The translations under genes were made by a program, and so were the position numbers. Source: Nocardioides kongjuensis (GTDB lineage: Bacteria > Actinomycetota > Actinomycetes > Propionibacteriales > Nocardioidaceae). From it: 64,000 nucleotides of DNA. Of this stretch, positions 1 through 9,705 are shown piece after piece. The notes under the pieces were generated by a model, which was given only the letters and a program-made list of their open reading frames with translations, did no database searches and was not told the origin of the DNA. The stretch is taken from positions 2,483,001 through 2,547,000 of the forward strand of contig NZ_JACCBF010000001.1 in assembly GCF_013409625.1 (NCBI RefSeq), in the 5' to 3' direction. Numbering within the stretch: position 1 is the stretch's first letter; each line of letters begins with the position of its first letter.

Positions 1-2
1 TG

Positions 3-449
3 CTCTGGCTGGCGACCACCGAGGTGGTGGGGGGCGTGCTGCACTCCCGCGGCCCGCGCTCACCCCTGTCCCGGCGCCGCAGCGTCGGACCGGTCCGCCT
101 CGCCCTGCTCGCCGCCTGCGGCGTCACCGTCCTGACGACCACGCCCGCCCATGCCGGCAGCGACACCCCGGTCGGCGCCGGCGCCACGCTCAGCGCCGAG
201 GCACTCGCCGGACTGCCCCTCCCCGACCGGCCGGTCGGGCCGCGGATCGGATCGGTCACGCATGCCGCCGTCACCGTCCGCACCGGGGACTCGCTGTGGA
301 CCATCGCCGAACGCGAGGCCGGCCCGGTGGCGTCGCGGGCCCAGCTGGCGTCGTACTGGCTGCGGTTGCAGGCCCTCAACGCCGACGCCCTCGGCGCCGA
401 GCCCGACCTCGTCCACCCGGGGCAGACGCTCCGGCTGCCGCCCGCCTGA
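3..449 (+). CDS. LysM domain protein (5' end outside window)
   Basis: The frame is open to the left edge, so the true start probably lies upstream; an internal GTG at 24 is the only start seen here. After an Arg-rich stretch comes a hydrophobic segment (RLALLAACGVTVL) ending in an AHA-like signal or anchor region. A C-terminal LysM-like module follows, with the typical opening VRTGDSLWTIAERE and ending HPGQTLRLPPA. LysM binds N-acetylglucosamine-containing polymers, so the protein is probably cell-wall associated. It precedes an Rv3235-family gene by 22 bases, an order seen near secA in actinobacteria. The exact role is unknown. Confidence 0.75.
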   Translation, partial: LWLATTEVVGGVLHSRGPRSPLSRRRSVGPVRLALLAACGVTVLTTTPAHAGSDTPVGAGATLSAEALAGLPLPDRPVGPRIGSVTHAAVTVRTGDSLWTIAEREAGPVASRAQLASYWLRLQALNADALGAEPDLVHPGQTLRLPPA

Positions 450-471
450 CCCGTCCACCGCAGGAGGAACC

Positions 472-996
472 ATGTCCGCTGTCCAGCACGAGCTCGTCGG
501 CCTCCGCGTGCCGGTCCCGGTCAGCCCCACGCAGGGCACGCTCGCCCTCGCCCTGCTCCCGCGCCAGGCGCCGCCGCGCTCGGCGGCGCAGTCACGGCGG
601 CGGCCACCGGCGCGGCCGGGCGCGGTCGTCGTCCCGATCGACCAGCGGCTGCGCCACGCCATCGAGGAGTGGACGCACCGGTTCGTCCAGGCGGCCGTCG
701 AGATCGTCGGGGGCGACCGTCCGGTCTCCCAGCTGGTCCGCTGGACCACGCGTGAGGTGTACGCCGACCTCCACCGCCGCGCTCTCCTCGTCGCCCGGGC
801 CGGCGGTCACCAGCCCGGGCTGGCCCGGGTGCAGCCGGTCCGGCCGCGGGTGCAGAGCGTGCACGCCTGCTTCCTCAGCGACGACGTCGTCGAGTGCGGC
901 GTGCACGTGCGCCACGGCGAGCGCTCGCGTGCAGTGGCGGCGCGCTTCGAGAGGACCGACCAGCGGTGGATCTGCACCGCACTCGACTTCTCGTGA
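472..996 (+). CDS. Rv3235-family protein
   Basis: 174-residue protein. The ATG at 472 was chosen because AGGAGG lies 5 bases upstream. The N-terminal ~50 residues are Pro/Arg-rich and look disordered. The C-terminal ~110 residues form a compact domain with a helical half (RLRHAIEEWTHRFVQAAVEI) and a strand-rich half ending in RWICTALDF. This matches the actinobacterial Rv3235 family, found near secA in mycobacteria and relatives. No catalytic motif is visible. It probably shares a transcript with the LysM gene in front. Function is unknown; the family call rests on recalled sequence pattern and gene order. Confidence 0.7.
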   Translation: MSAVQHELVGLRVPVPVSPTQGTLALALLPRQAPPRSAAQSRRRPPARPGAVVVPIDQRLRHAIEEWTHRFVQAAVEIVGGDRPVSQLVRWTTREVYADLHRRALLVARAGGHQPGLARVQPVRPRVQSVHACFLSDDVVECGVHVRHGERSRAVAARFERTDQRWICTALDFS

Positions 997-1027
997 GAGA
1001 TCCTCCTGAACGTGACCCCTGTTCAGA

Positions 1028-1043
1028 TGTGACGCGAGTCACT
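1028..1043 (+). promoter_or_regulatory. CRP-like palindrome in the esterase promoter
   Basis: TGTGA-N6-TCACT, close to the CRP-family consensus TGTGA-N6-TCACA. Its core is GTGAC-N4-GTCAC. It abuts the -10 at 1043. A site of the same form lies at 38471. Confidence 0.5.
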
Positions 1044-1048
1044 ACGTT
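1043..1048 (+). promoter_or_regulatory. -10 element of a leaderless gene
   Basis: TACGTT ends 6 bases before the ATG at 1055, and no Shine-Dalgarno sequence is present. This is the usual spacing of leaderless actinobacterial transcripts. Confidence 0.55.
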
Positions 1049-1054
1049 GCCGCC

Positions 1055-2254
1055 ATGATCCGTACCCTCACGGCCGCTCTCGCCGTCGCCGGAGCCGCGC
1101 TCGTCGCGCCGCTCACCGCCTCCCCCGCCCACGCCGACGGACCGGGGGTGGGCACGCCCACCGTCGTGTCGGTCGGCGACTCCTACATCTCGGGCGAGGC
1201 CGGCCGGTGGGCCGGCTCGTCCAACACCAGCAGCGCCCGCGCCGACGCGCTCGGCTCGACGGCGTACTACGACAACGCCACGGGCACCGGCGAGACGATC
1301 GACCGCTGCCACCGGGCCAGGAGCGCGGAGATCCACATCGGCGGCGGCGTGCGGAGCGTCAACCTGGCCTGCTCGGGAGCCAAGGCCGCGACCGCGACCG
1401 GCTCCCCGTTCAAGCCGGGGCTCGACTTCTACAGCGGCAGCGAGGGCGTCGGGCAGGCGCGGGCACTGCAGGCACTGGCGGCGACCAGCAACGTCAGGAT
1501 GGTCGTGGTGTCCATCGGCGGCAACGACTTCAACTTCGCCGGCATCGTGCAGCAGTGCGTCCAGGACTTCCTGCTGTCGCCGTCGTGGTGGAAGGACTAC
1601 TGCAACGACGACAGCAGCGTGACCAGCAACTTCACCAGCGCCAACATCTCCGCCGTGAAGACCCGCATCGCCGGGGCACTGACCAACGTGCGCACCGCGA
1701 TGCGCAACGCAGGCTACGCCGACACCCAGTGGACGATGCTGGTCCAGACCTATCCCTCGCCGGTCCCGGGCGGCTCCGGGTTCCGCTACGGCCAGAGCGG
1801 CTACACCCGCCAGGACACCGGCGGTTGCGGCTTCTGGAACGCCGACGCCGACTGGGCCAACAGCTCGGCGCTGCCCACCATCAACAACACCGTGACCGGC
1901 GCGATCACCCAGGCCGGCATCACCAACGCGAAGACGCTCAACCTCGCGAGCACGTTCAACGGCCGCCGACTGTGCGAGTCCGGCGTCGGGCTCTACGAGG
2001 AGGTCGGCATCGCGAGCTGGACCAGCACCGGGGCGGTGGACCGCACGGAGTGGGTCAACCAGATCCGCACGGTCAGCACGGCCGGCGACTCGCCGTACTT
2101 CATCCAGGAGTCGCTGCACCCCAACTACTGGGGCCAGCTCGCGGTCCGCTCGTGCGTGCGCCAGGCCTACAACGGGGGTACGCCGAGGGGCGGCTCCTGC
2201 GTCCGCACCGGCACCGGGCTGCTCGACGGCGAGCCGCGGATGACCCTGCAGTAG
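1055..2254 (+). CDS. Secreted SGNH/GDSL-type hydrolase
   Basis: 399 residues with a clear Sec signal peptide (residues 1-27, ending SPAHA). Block I is GDSYISGEAG with nucleophile Ser43. The oxyanion Gly and Asn are seen in SIGGNDFNF. The C-terminal ESLHPNYWGQ supplies the His. These are hallmarks of the SGNH family, which hydrolyses lipid or carbohydrate esters outside the cell. Several spaced cysteines suggest disulfides, as in Streptomyces SGNH lipases. The substrate cannot be told from sequence. The gene is probably leaderless, with a CRP-like palindrome just upstream. It converges on secA across a strong palindrome. Confidence 0.85.
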   Translation: MIRTLTAALAVAGAALVAPLTASPAHADGPGVGTPTVVSVGDSYISGEAGRWAGSSNTSSARADALGSTAYYDNATGTGETIDRCHRARSAEIHIGGGVRSVNLACSGAKAATATGSPFKPGLDFYSGSEGVGQARALQALAATSNVRMVVVSIGGNDFNFAGIVQQCVQDFLLSPSWWKDYCNDDSSVTSNFTSANISAVKTRIAGALTNVRTAMRNAGYADTQWTMLVQTYPSPVPGGSGFRYGQSGYTRQDTGGCGFWNADADWANSSALPTINNTVTGAITQAGITNAKTLNLASTFNGRRLCESGVGLYEEVGIASWTSTGAVDRTEWVNQIRTVSTAGDSPYFIQESLHPNYWGQLAVRSCVRQAYNGGTPRGGSCVRTGTGLLDGEPRMTLQ

Positions 2255-2257
2255 CGC

Positions 2258-2350
2258 GACCCGGCAGGAAGTAGCCGCGAAATCGCGTCGACCCGGCAGA
2301 AGCTTCTGCCGGGTCGACGTGGTTCTCGAGCCAGTTTCTGCCGGGTCGGC
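2258..2350. repeat. Dispersed inverted-repeat element, copy 1
   Basis: Begins GACCCGGCAGGAAGTAGCC and contains three copies of the CCCGGCAGAAR motif or its complement. A second copy with the same opening and the same GAGCCAG-CCGGGTCGGCG end lies at 27981-28093. Both copies sit directly after a stop codon. Probably a chromosomal intergenic repeat family. Confidence 0.7.
2286..2319. terminator. Perfect 34-bp palindrome, probable bidirectional terminator
   Basis: Each arm is the 17-base sequence CGTCGACCCGGCAGAAG, with no spacer. It lies between the convergent esterase and secA genes, where a transcript hairpin could end both. There is no U-tract, so termination is an inference from position and stem strength. 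Confidence 0.5.
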
Positions 2351-2356
2351 GAGGGA

Positions 2357-5251
2357 TCAGCCGCGCAGGGCCATCCCGGTCGGACCGCCGGGAGCGCCGT
2401 GGCAGCGCTTGTACTTCTTGCCGGAGCCGCAGGGGCACAGCGCGTTGCGGCCGACGTCACCGAACTCGTCGTCGGCGACGGACGCCGCGCCGCTGCCGCG
2501 GACCTCCTCGTGACCCGTCTCGTCGGGCGCGGAGTAGGTGAGGTTCTGCGGCTGCTTCGGGGTGTCCAGGCCCTTGGCGGTGACCTTGGGCGCGGAGGCC
2601 CCCGTGGCCTTCAGCTCGGAGGAGATGGACGCGAGGTCCATCTCGCCGCCGGCCTCGAGGCCGACACCGAGCGGAGGCTCGGCGAAGGCGCCCTCGTGCA
2701 TCGGGCCCGCGTGGGCGGTGCCGTCGGCGTGGTAGTGGATCTCCTCCTCGTCGTCCTCGACCTGGACCTCGAGGTTGAAGAGGAAGCCGACGGTCTCCTC
2801 CTTGATGCCGTCCATCATGGCGGCGAACATGTCGAAGCCCTCGCGCTGGTACTCGACCAGCGGGTCGCGCTGCGAGTAGGCCCGCAGGTAGATGCCCTCG
2901 CGCAGGTAGTCCATCTCGTAGAGATGCTCGCGCCACTTGCGGTCGAGCACGGAGAGCAGCACGCGGCGCTCGAGCTCGCGGGCGACCTCCTCGCCGACCT
3001 CCTCCTCGCGGCGGTCGTACGCCGCGTGGGCGTCGGCCTTGAGCACGTCGATGAGGTGCGACTTCTCCAGGGCGGCCTGGGTGCCGGCCTCCTCGACGAG
3101 GTCCTTCCACGAGATCGAGACCGGCCAGAACTGCTTGAGGTCGGTCCACAGCTGCTCGAGGTCCCACTCCTCGGCGAACTCGTCGAGGGAGCCGCGAACG
3201 GTGCCGGTGACGACGTCGTCGATGAACTCGCGGACCTGGGCCTCGAGGTCGACACCCTCGAGGACCTCGCGACGCTCGCCGTAGATGACCTTGCGCTGGC
3301 GGTCCATCACGTCGTCGTACTTGAGGACGTTCTTGCGGGACTCGAAGTTCTGTGCCTCGACCTGGCCCTGGGCGTTGGCGATCGCGTTCGTGACCCGCTT
3401 GTTCTCGATCGGGACGTCGTCCGGGATCTTGAGCAGCAGCAGCACGCGGTCGACCCAGTCGGACTTGAACAGCCGCATCAGCTCGTCCTGCAGCGACAGG
3501 TAGAAGCGGCTCTCGCCCGGGTCGCCCTGACGGCCGGAACGACCGCGGAGCTGGTTGTCGATACGGCGCGACTCGTGGCGCTCGGTGCCGATGACGTAGA
3601 GGCCGCCGAGCTCCTTGACCTCGTCGTGCTCGGCCTCGACCTGCTTCTTCATCCGCTCGACCATCGCGGGCCACGCGGCGTCGTAGGCGTCGGCCGTCTC
3701 GCCGGTGGGCTCGAGGCCCTGCTTGCGCAGCTCGGCGTCGGCGAGGAACTCGTAGGAGCCGCCGAGCATGATGTCGGTGCCTCGACCGGCCATGTTGGTG
3801 GCGACCGTGACCGCGCCCTTGTGGCCGGCGAGGGCGACGATCTTCGCCTCCTCCGCGTGGACCTTCGCGTTGAGGACCGAGTGCGGGACACCGCGCTTGG
3901 TCAGCGCCTGGTGGAGGTACTCGGACTTCTCGACGGACACGGTGCCGACCAGGACCGGCTGGCCCTTCTCGTGGCGCTCGACGATGTCGTCGACGACGGC
4001 GTCGTACTTGGCCTCCTCGGTCCGGTAGACGAGGTCGGGCTGGTCCTTGCGCAGCAGCGGCTTGTTGGTCGGGATCGGGACCACGCCGAGCTTGTAGATC
4101 TTGTCGAACTCGGAGGCCTCGGTGAGGGCCGTTCCGGTCATGCCGGAGAGCTTCTCGTAGAGGCGGAAGTAGTTCTGCAGCGTGACGGTGGCGAGGGTCT
4201 GGTACTCCTCGCGGACCTTCACGCCCTCCTTGGCCTCGATGGCCTGGTGCAGGCCGTCGTTGTAGCGGCGTCCGGCGAGCATGCGGCCGGTGTGCTCGTC
4301 GACGATGAGCACCTCGCCCTCCATGACGACGTACTCCTTGTCGTTGCGGAACAGCTCCTTGGCCTTGATGGAGTTGTGCAGGAAGGAGATGAGCGGGGTG
4401 TTGGCCGACTCGTAGAGGTTCTCGATGCCGAGGTGGTCCTCGACCTTCGTGATGCCGTCCTCGAGGACCGAGATGGTGCGCTTCTTCTCGTCAACCTCGT
4501 AGTCGACGTCCTTGGTGAGCTTCTGCGCGATCTTGGCGAACTCGCCGTACCACTTCACCTCGTCCTGGGTCGGACCGCTGATGATCAGCGGGGTCCGGGC
4601 CTCGTCGATGAGGATGGAGTCGACCTCGTCGACGATGGCGAAGTTGTGGCCGCGCTGGACGCACTCCTCGAGGGAGGAGGCCATGTTGTCGCGCAGGTAG
4701 TCGAAGCCGAGCTCGTTGTTGGTGCCGTAGGTGATGTCGCACGCGTAGGCCTTGCGCCGCTCGTCGGGGCGCATGCTCGGCAGGATCACGCCGACGGTGA
4801 GGCCGAGGAAGTGGTGGACGCGGCCCATCATCTCGGACTGGAACTTGGCCAGGTAGTCGTTGACCGTGACGACGTGGACGCCCTTGCCCTCCAGGGCGTT
4901 GAGGTACGCCGGCAGCGTCGAGACCAGGGTCTTGCCCTCACCGGTCTTCATCTCGGCGATGTTGCCGAGGTGGAGCGCCGCACCGCCCATGACCTGGACG
5001 TCGAAGTGACGCTGCCCGAGGACGCGGCGCGCGGCCTCGCGGACCGTGGCGAACGCCTCGGGCATGATGTCGTCGAGGTCCTCGCCCTCGGAGAGGCGCT
5101 TGCGGAACTCCTCGGTCATGCCCCGCAGCTCGTCGTCGGACATCGCCTTGAAGTCGTCCTCGATGGCGTTGACCGCCTTCGCGATGCCCTCGAGCTGGCG
5201 GAGGATCTTGCCCTCTCCGATGCGGAGGAGCTTGTCGATGATCACTGGCAC
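2357..5251 (-). CDS. secA: Preprotein translocase ATPase SecA
   Basis: 964 residues, full length for SecA. It drives Sec-dependent export through SecYEG using ATP. Walker A is at about residues 101-108 (MKTGEGKT) and the DEAD-like Walker B is [15 protein letters not shown]. Motor domain 2 shows [10 protein letters not shown] and [11 protein letters not shown]. The C-terminal SEC-C zinc motif is [14 protein letters not shown]. The start is GTG at 5251 giving [14 protein letters not shown], the normal SecA beginning. It is probably the housekeeping SecA1, because of its length and zinc tail. A -10 lies 6 bases before the start, suggesting a leaderless mRNA. Confidence 0.97.
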   Translation of the reverse strand: MPVIIDKLLRIGEGKILRQLEGIAKAVNAIEDDFKAMSDDELRGMTEEFRKRLSEGEDLDDIMPEAFATVREAARRVLGQRHFDVQVMGGAALHLGNIAEMKTGEGKTLVSTLPAYLNALEGKGVHVVTVNDYLAKFQSEMMGRVHHFLGLTVGVILPSMRPDERRKAYACDITYGTNNELGFDYLRDNMASSLEECVQRGHNFAIVDEVDSILIDEARTPLIISGPTQDEVKWYGEFAKIAQKLTKDVDYEVDEKKRTISVLEDGITKVEDHLGIENLYESANTPLISFLHNSIKAKELFRNDKEYVVMEGEVLIVDEHTGRMLAGRRYNDGLHQAIEAKEGVKVREEYQTLATVTLQNYFRLYEKLSGMTGTALTEASEFDKIYKLGVVPIPTNKPLLRKDQPDLVYRTEEAKYDAVVDDIVERHEKGQPVLVGTVSVEKSEYLHQALTKRGVPHSVLNAKVHAEEAKIVALAGHKGAVTVATNMAGRGTDIMLGGSYEFLADAELRKQGLEPTGETADAYDAAWPAMVERMKKQVEAEHDEVKELGGLYVIGTERHESRRIDNQLRGRSGRQGDPGESRFYLSLQDELMRLFKSDWVDRVLLLLKIPDDVPIENKRVTNAIANAQGQVEAQNFESRKNVLKYDDVMDRQRKVIYGERREVLEGVDLEAQVREFIDDVVTGTVRGSLDEFAEEWDLEQLWTDLKQFWPVSISWKDLVEEAGTQAALEKSHLIDVLKADAHAAYDRREEEVGEEVARELERRVLLSVLDRKWREHLYEMDYLREGIYLRAYSQRDPLVEYQREGFDMFAAMMDGIKEETVGFLFNLEVQVEDDEEEIHYHADGTAHAGPMHEGAFAEPPLGVGLEAGGEMDLASISSELKATGASAPKVTAKGLDTPKQPQNLTYSAPDETGHEEVRGSGAASVADDEFGDVGRNALCPCGSGKKYKRCHGAPGGPTGMALRG

Positions 5252-5257
5252 GCCGCC

Positions 5258-5263
5258 ACTCTA
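5258..5263 (-). promoter_or_regulatory. -10 element of secA
   Basis: TAGAGT on the minus strand, ending 6 bases before the secA GTG. No Shine-Dalgarno sequence is seen between. Confidence 0.5.
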
Positions 5264-5316
5264 CCTAGTGCGCTGAACCCGACCCGCAGCGCACAGCGCT
5301 CACCAGCGCTCGGAGT

Positions 5317-5718
5317 TCACGGCGTCGGATGCTGCCGGTCGTACTCGGCGAAGGCTGCCGCCCGCTCGTCCTCGATCTTGCGGCCCAGGCCGTAGGCCGT
5401 GCCCCAGAGCAGCGCGAAGATGCCGCCGACGACGAACATCAGCGGCGAGAGGAAGCCGAGGGCGACCGCGCCGACCTGGAGCACGTGACCGATCAGGTAC
5501 GCCGACTCGCGACGCAGCATCCCGGCGACCAGCACGCACAGGACCGCCAGGCCCAGGCCGAGCGGCAGCGCGACGCCCGGGCGGACCTCGGAGATGCCGA
5601 TCATGACGGGGGTGGACAGGCCGACCGCGATCGCCTCGAGGGAGAGCACGGCGGCGCACATGGCGCGCCGGGGCGACTTGTCGCGCTCCGGGTCGACCGG
5701 GGTGGTCGGGTCGCTCAC
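5317..5718 (-). CDS. DUF4233 membrane protein downstream of folC
   Basis: 133 residues with about four hydrophobic helices (for example LSLEAIAVGLSTPVMIGI and FLSPLMFVVGGIFALLWG) and a charged C-terminus. The GTG start at 5718 overlaps the folC stop by four bases (GTGA), so the two are translationally coupled. This small protein is a regular partner of folC in actinobacteria and is known as DUF4233. Its role is unknown. Its pattern suggests an integral membrane protein with both termini polar. It ends 65 bases before the start region of secA. Confidence 0.8.
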   Translation of the reverse strand: MSDPTTPVDPERDKSPRRAMCAAVLSLEAIAVGLSTPVMIGISEVRPGVALPLGLGLAVLCVLVAGMLRRESAYLIGHVLQVGAVALGFLSPLMFVVGGIFALLWGTAYGLGRKIEDERAAAFAEYDRQHPTP

Positions 5719-7067
5719 TTGCGGCCTCCGAGCAGCACCCGCGCCTCGCCGACGGTGACCACCGAGCCGGTCACGAGCACCGCGCCGGAGCTGAGTGCGT
5801 CGTTGCTGTCGGACTCGGCGAGCGCGGCCGCGGCGTCGATGGCGTCCCCGAGCAGGGGCACGACGCTCACCCGGTCCTCGCCGAACACCTCGCGGGCGAT
5901 CACGGCGAGCTGGTCGGCGGGCATGGCCCGCTCGGTGGAGTTCTGGGTGACGACGACCTGGGCGAGGTGCGGCTCGAAGGCGGCGAGCAGCCCCTCGGCG
6001 TCCTTGTCGCCCATCACGCCGATCACGCCGACGACCGGGTCGAACTGGAAGGAGTCCTCCAGCGCGGCCGCCGTGGCCTCGGCGCCGTGGGGGTTGTGGG
6101 CGGCGTCGAGCAGCACGGTGGGGCTGCGCCGCACGACCTCGAGCCGGCCGGGCGAGGTGATCTCGGCGAACGCGCCGCGCACGATGTCGTCGCCGAGCGG
6201 CTCGTCGCCGCCGACGAAGGCCTCGACCGCGGCGAGCGCGGTGGCGGCGTTCTGGGCCTGGTGGGCGCCGTAGAGGGAGAGGAAGACGTCGTCGTAGCGG
6301 CCACGCAGTCCCTGGAGGGTGACCACCTGGCCGCCGACGGCGGGCGCGCGGGTCACCACGCCGAACTCGAGGCCCTCGCGGGCCACCGTCGCGCCGACCT
6401 CCGCCGCCCGCTCGAGGAGCACGGCGGCGACGTCGGCACTCTGCTGCGCGAGGACCGCGACGGACCCGGGCTTGATGATCCCGGACTTCTCGCGGGCGAT
6501 CTCGACGGCGGTGCCGCCGAGGTAGTTGGCGTGGTCGACGGCGATCGGGGTCACCACGGCCACGTCGGCGTCGATCACGTTGGTGGCGTCCCAGGAACCG
6601 CCCATCCCGACCTCGACGACGGCCACGTCGACGGGTGCGTCGGCGAAGGCGGCGTACGCCATGCCGACGACGGCCTCGAAGAAGCTGAGCGGGTGCGCCT
6701 CGGCCGCGTCGACCAGCGGCATGTACGGAGCGACGTCGTTGTACGCCCGGACGAACGCCTCGTCGTCCAGCGGCTCGCCGTCGACGCTGATCCGCTCGCT
6801 CATCCTCTCGACGTGCGGGCTGGTGAACCGCCCGGTGCGCAGGTCGAGTGCGCGCAGCAGCGCGTCGATCATCCGCGACGTCGAGGTCTTGCCGTTGGTG
6901 CCGGTCAGGTGGATCGAGCGGTAGGCGCGCTGCGGGTCGCCCAGCAGCTCGGTGAAGGCGCGGATCCGGTCGAGCGAGGGCTCCAGCCGGGTCTCGGGCC
7001 ACCGGGACAGGAGGGCGTCCTCGGCCTCGTCGAAGGTCTCGGCTGGTCGCGCTACAGGCTCGTTCAT
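5715..7067 (-). CDS. folC: Dihydrofolate synthase / folylpolyglutamate synthase
   Basis: 450 residues. It adds glutamate to dihydropteroate and then to folates, using ATP, in the cytoplasm. The Mur-ligase-like P-loop HLTGTNGKTST is at about residues 53-63. The metal- and substrate-binding stretch is VEVGMGGSWDATNV, and the C-terminal domain holds DAAHNPHGAEA. Length is normal for the family. The ATG at 7067 follows a TAGACT -10 by 9 bases, so the mRNA may be leaderless. DUF4233 is coupled behind it. Whether both synthase activities are present cannot be read from sequence alone. Confidence 0.93.
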   Translation of the reverse strand: MNEPVARPAETFDEAEDALLSRWPETRLEPSLDRIRAFTELLGDPQRAYRSIHLTGTNGKTSTSRMIDALLRALDLRTGRFTSPHVERMSERISVDGEPLDDEAFVRAYNDVAPYMPLVDAAEAHPLSFFEAVVGMAYAAFADAPVDVAVVEVGMGGSWDATNVIDADVAVVTPIAVDHANYLGGTAVEIAREKSGIIKPGSVAVLAQQSADVAAVLLERAAEVGATVAREGLEFGVVTRAPAVGGQVVTLQGLRGRYDDVFLSLYGAHQAQNAATALAAVEAFVGGDEPLGDDIVRGAFAEITSPGRLEVVRRSPTVLLDAAHNPHGAEATAAALEDSFQFDPVVGVIGVMGDKDAEGLLAAFEPHLAQVVVTQNSTERAMPADQLAVIAREVFGEDRVSVVPLLGDAIDAAAALAESDSNDALSSGAVLVTGSVVTVGEARVLLGGRK

Positions 7068-7076
7068 GTCGGTCGA

Positions 7077-7082
7077 AGTCTA
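7077..7082 (-). promoter_or_regulatory. -10 element of folC
   Basis: TAGACT on the minus strand, 9 bases before the folC ATG. The divergent GH43-like gene begins at 7111 on the other strand. Confidence 0.4.
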
Positions 7083-7110
7083 GGGTGTGGGCCGCGGGAG
7101 GGAGGAAAGC

Positions 7111-8295
7111 GTGCGAGCTCGGCGACTGGCCGCGGTGGTGGTGGCCGCGACACTGGCGCTGTCGGCGTGCTCGGCCGCCGGCGACGACTCGCCCACGGCG
7201 GGACCGACCTCCACCGCGGCACCGCTCATCCCCGAGGCGAGCGAGCTGCCCACCGCGCTGCCCAGCGACGTACTGGCCGGCGAGATGCAGGACCTGGCCA
7301 AGCTCGCCGAGCGGCTGGCCCAGCAGCTCCCGGCGCAACGGCGGCCCGAACCGGTCCGGATCACGGGCAGCAGCACCCGGTGGCAGCCGGGGGCGGCGTA
7401 CCGCGGGGTGTTCGCGGATCCCGACATCGTCCGGCACGACGGTCGCTGGTACGCCTACGCCACCAACACCTCGCACCTGCGGCTTCCGGTGCTGACCTCC
7501 CGCGACCTCTCCACCTGGACGCCGCTGGCCACCAGCGGCGGCGGTCGGGTCGACCCGATCGAGGTCGGCGGCTGGGTGCGCAGCAGCGACGGCGGCCGCG
7601 ACCTGTGGGCGCCCGGCGTCGACAAGGTCGGCAACGGCTGGACGGCGGCGTACGCGGCGCCGGCGGGCACCCAGGGCGGCCAGCGGCACAACTGCATCGG
7701 GCTGACCCGCGCTCCCTCGCCCGCCGGCCCGTTCCGGCCGGTCGGCGAGCCGATCTGCTACGGCGAGGCCCAGCTCGGTGTCATCGACCCCGACGTGTTC
7801 GTCGACGAGCACGGCGTCCCGTGGCTGCTGTGGAAGTTCTCCGGCGTCGTGAACCGCCGTCCGGCCGGGCTGTTCATCCGCCAGCTCAACGCCGACGGCA
7901 CCGGCTTCGCGGACGGCTCGCAGACCCGGGAGCTGCTCACCCTGGACCGGCCGTGGGAGGGCAACACGATCGAGAACCCGAGCATGGTGCAGTTCCGCGG
8001 GGTGACCTACCTCTTCTACTCCGGCAACTCCTGGGAGCGGGCCGACTACGCGACCGGCTACGCGATCTGCGCCGGGCCGGAGGGACCGTGCGTGCGCCAG
8101 AACCACGGCGACCCGCTGCTCTCGACCGCCTCCACCGGCCGCCTCGGCCCCGGCGGGGCGTCGGCGTTCGTCGACCACAAGTCGCTGCGGGTGGTCTACC
8201 ACGCCTGGGACCAGGTCGGCCGGACCCGGCAGCTGCACGTCGCGAGCCTGTGGCAGCGCGACGACGGCACCCTCGAGGTCCTCGACCCCGGCTGA
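7111..8295 (+). CDS. GH43-like beta-propeller lipoprotein
   Basis: 394 residues. The GTG at 7111 was chosen because GGGAGGA lies just upstream and it places the lipobox LSAC at residues 17-20. A low-complexity linker follows the lipid-anchored Cys. The rest reads as a five-bladed propeller. The GH43 triad is visible: base Asp in FADPDIVRHDGRWYAY, modulating Asp in GVIDPDVFVDE, and acid Glu in NTIENPSMVQFRG. GH43 enzymes cut arabinans, xylans and related glycans. Here it may act on wall arabinan or galactan, but the substrate is unproven. It heads a cluster with the two genes that follow. Confidence 0.8.
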   Translation: MRARRLAAVVVAATLALSACSAAGDDSPTAGPTSTAAPLIPEASELPTALPSDVLAGEMQDLAKLAERLAQQLPAQRRPEPVRITGSSTRWQPGAAYRGVFADPDIVRHDGRWYAYATNTSHLRLPVLTSRDLSTWTPLATSGGGRVDPIEVGGWVRSSDGGRDLWAPGVDKVGNGWTAAYAAPAGTQGGQRHNCIGLTRAPSPAGPFRPVGEPICYGEAQLGVIDPDVFVDEHGVPWLLWKFSGVVNRRPAGLFIRQLNADGTGFADGSQTRELLTLDRPWEGNTIENPSMVQFRGVTYLFYSGNSWERADYATGYAICAGPEGPCVRQNHGDPLLSTASTGRLGPGGASAFVDHKSLRVVYHAWDQVGRTRQLHVASLWQRDDGTLEVLDPG

Positions 8296-8334
8296 CCCGC
8301 AGGTGGACCGGTCTAGTCCAGACACACTGCATCC

Positions 8335-9705
8335 GTGGAGATCCAGCACGAGCTCGCCGAGCTCTCCCGCACCGCCGGCCCGCAGGTCTTCGACGAGGCG
8401 GAGCCGTTCCGCGCCGCCGTCGACGACTTCCTCACCTCCGACAGCGTCACGACCGGGGAGCTGAACCTGCTCGTCGACGCCGTGCGGCTGCGCGGCTTCG
8501 CCCGGTTGACCGAGATGCTCGACCGGGGCGCCGCCCCCGCGGCAGCACTGGACGCCGCGGCCGAGCAGCTCGCCCGCGACCGCGGTACGACGGAGGTCGC
8601 CGGGGCGGGCTGGGCGCTCGCCGTGCTGGGCTTCGCCGTGGGCCGGGTCGGCGAGGACCAGGTCCGGGTCCGCCGGGCCGCGATGATCGCCGGACCGGGA
8701 TCGGTGCCCGCTCCACCTTCCGCTCCACCTCCCGCTCCGGCCGCCCTGACGCTGCCCGCGCAGCAGCTCGCCCCGCCGCAGCCGCAGCCCGCAGCCACCC
8801 TCCCGCCGCCGCCTCCGGTCGCAGCGCAGCCCGTGGCGCCGCTGCCCCTGCGGGCGCAGCCGCTCCCGGTCCTCCCGCCGCTGCCGCGACGGCGGGGCCG
8901 TACCGGCCTGGTCGTCGGACTCGTCGCGCTCGTGGTCCTGGTGCTCGCGGCCGGAGGAGCCGGGGTCGCCGTGCTCCTCCACGCGCTCAGCAGCGACGAC
9001 GGGCCCACGACCGCCCGCTCCGGCCCGGGCACCTCGACGCCCACCTCGTCCGCGACCGGCGACGGCACCGGGGACAGCGACGTGCCGACCGACTCCGGCG
9101 ACGGCGCGGACGATCCGCTCGGCATCGGCTACCCGCACCGCGACCTCGCGTGCGGCAGCGGCTTCATCGTGGTCCTCACCTCCTCCGAGGGGCCCTCCCC
9201 CGCCGCGACCGCCGGCGAGGCCCTCGACCGCTTCCCGCGGGCCGGGGGACGCGCCTACCTCGAGCCCGGGCAGTCGTGCCCCAACCTGAGCAACCTCACG
9301 AACAAGGTGAACCTCTCGGTCGTGCCCTACCTGGGCCCGTTCCCGGACGCGGTCGGCGCCTGCGAGGCGCGGATGGCCTCGACCGACACGACGACCTACG
9401 TGATCGGCGTCGCCGAGGACGCGACGGCGGCGACCTACTGCGCGTGCTCGTACGACGCGGCCGACCTCCCGCCGCTCAACGACGTCGACGACGCCGACCC
9501 CGTCGGCAACGACCGGTTCTGGACCCTGGAGCTGCAGTACATGCTCTGGGAGGCCGGCTACAACCCCGACAAGCTGGTGCCCGGGCGCTACGGCGAGCGG
9601 ACGGTCGCCTTCGTCCGCGCCCTGCAGGCCGACCACGACCTCACCACGACCGGCGCGCTCGACGCCGCCACCTGGACCGCCCTGCAGGACCGGGTCTGCC
9701 CGTGA
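8335..9705 (+). CDS. Membrane protein: shared N-terminal helical domain, TM, peptidoglycan-binding domain
   Basis: 456 residues from a GTG. Residues 1-105 form a helical domain with ELNLLVDAVRLRGF, AEQLARDRG and WALAVLGFAVGRV. The same domain opens the protein at 62654. A Pro/Ala-rich linker follows, then one TM helix at about residues 195-218 (GLVVGLVALVVLVLAAGGAG). After a Thr/Ser-rich spacer come a Cys-containing extracellular region and a C-terminal peptidoglycan-binding type 1 module (TLELQYMLWEAGYN to TTTGALDAATWTALQ). Predicted topology is domain 1 inside and wall-binding domain outside. It overlaps the next gene by four bases. The cytoplasmic domain is one I cannot name. Confidence 0.75.
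   Translation: MEIQHELAELSRTAGPQVFDEAEPFRAAVDDFLTSDSVTTGELNLLVDAVRLRGFARLTEMLDRGAAPAAALDAAAEQLARDRGTTEVAGAGWALAVLGFAVGRVGEDQVRVRRAAMIAGPGSVPAPPSAPPPAPAALTLPAQQLAPPQPQPAATLPPPPPVAAQPVAPLPLRAQPLPVLPPLPRRRGRTGLVVGLVALVVLVLAAGGAGVAVLLHALSSDDGPTTARSGPGTSTPTSSATGDGTGDSDVPTDSGDGADDPLGIGYPHRDLACGSGFIVVLTSSEGPSPAATAGEALDRFPRAGGRAYLEPGQSCPNLSNLTNKVNLSVVPYLGPFPDAVGACEARMASTDTTTYVIGVAEDATAATYCACSYDAADLPPLNDVDDADPVGNDRFWTLELQYMLWEAGYNPDKLVPGRYGERTVAFVRALQADHDLTTTGALDAATWTALQDRVCP

Noticed and set aside
2399..5395. A 998-codon open frame antisense to secA
   Set aside because: It mirrors the SecA codons and gives a repetitive Leu/Val/Asp-rich product with no recognisable domain. In very high-GC DNA the complementary frames of real genes are often open.
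5967..9701. Very long plus-strand open frame leading into the Tat-lipoprotein
   Set aside because: Only the part from the GTG at 9702 has a signal peptide and domain pattern. The rest is antisense to folC or out of frame with the two preceding genes.
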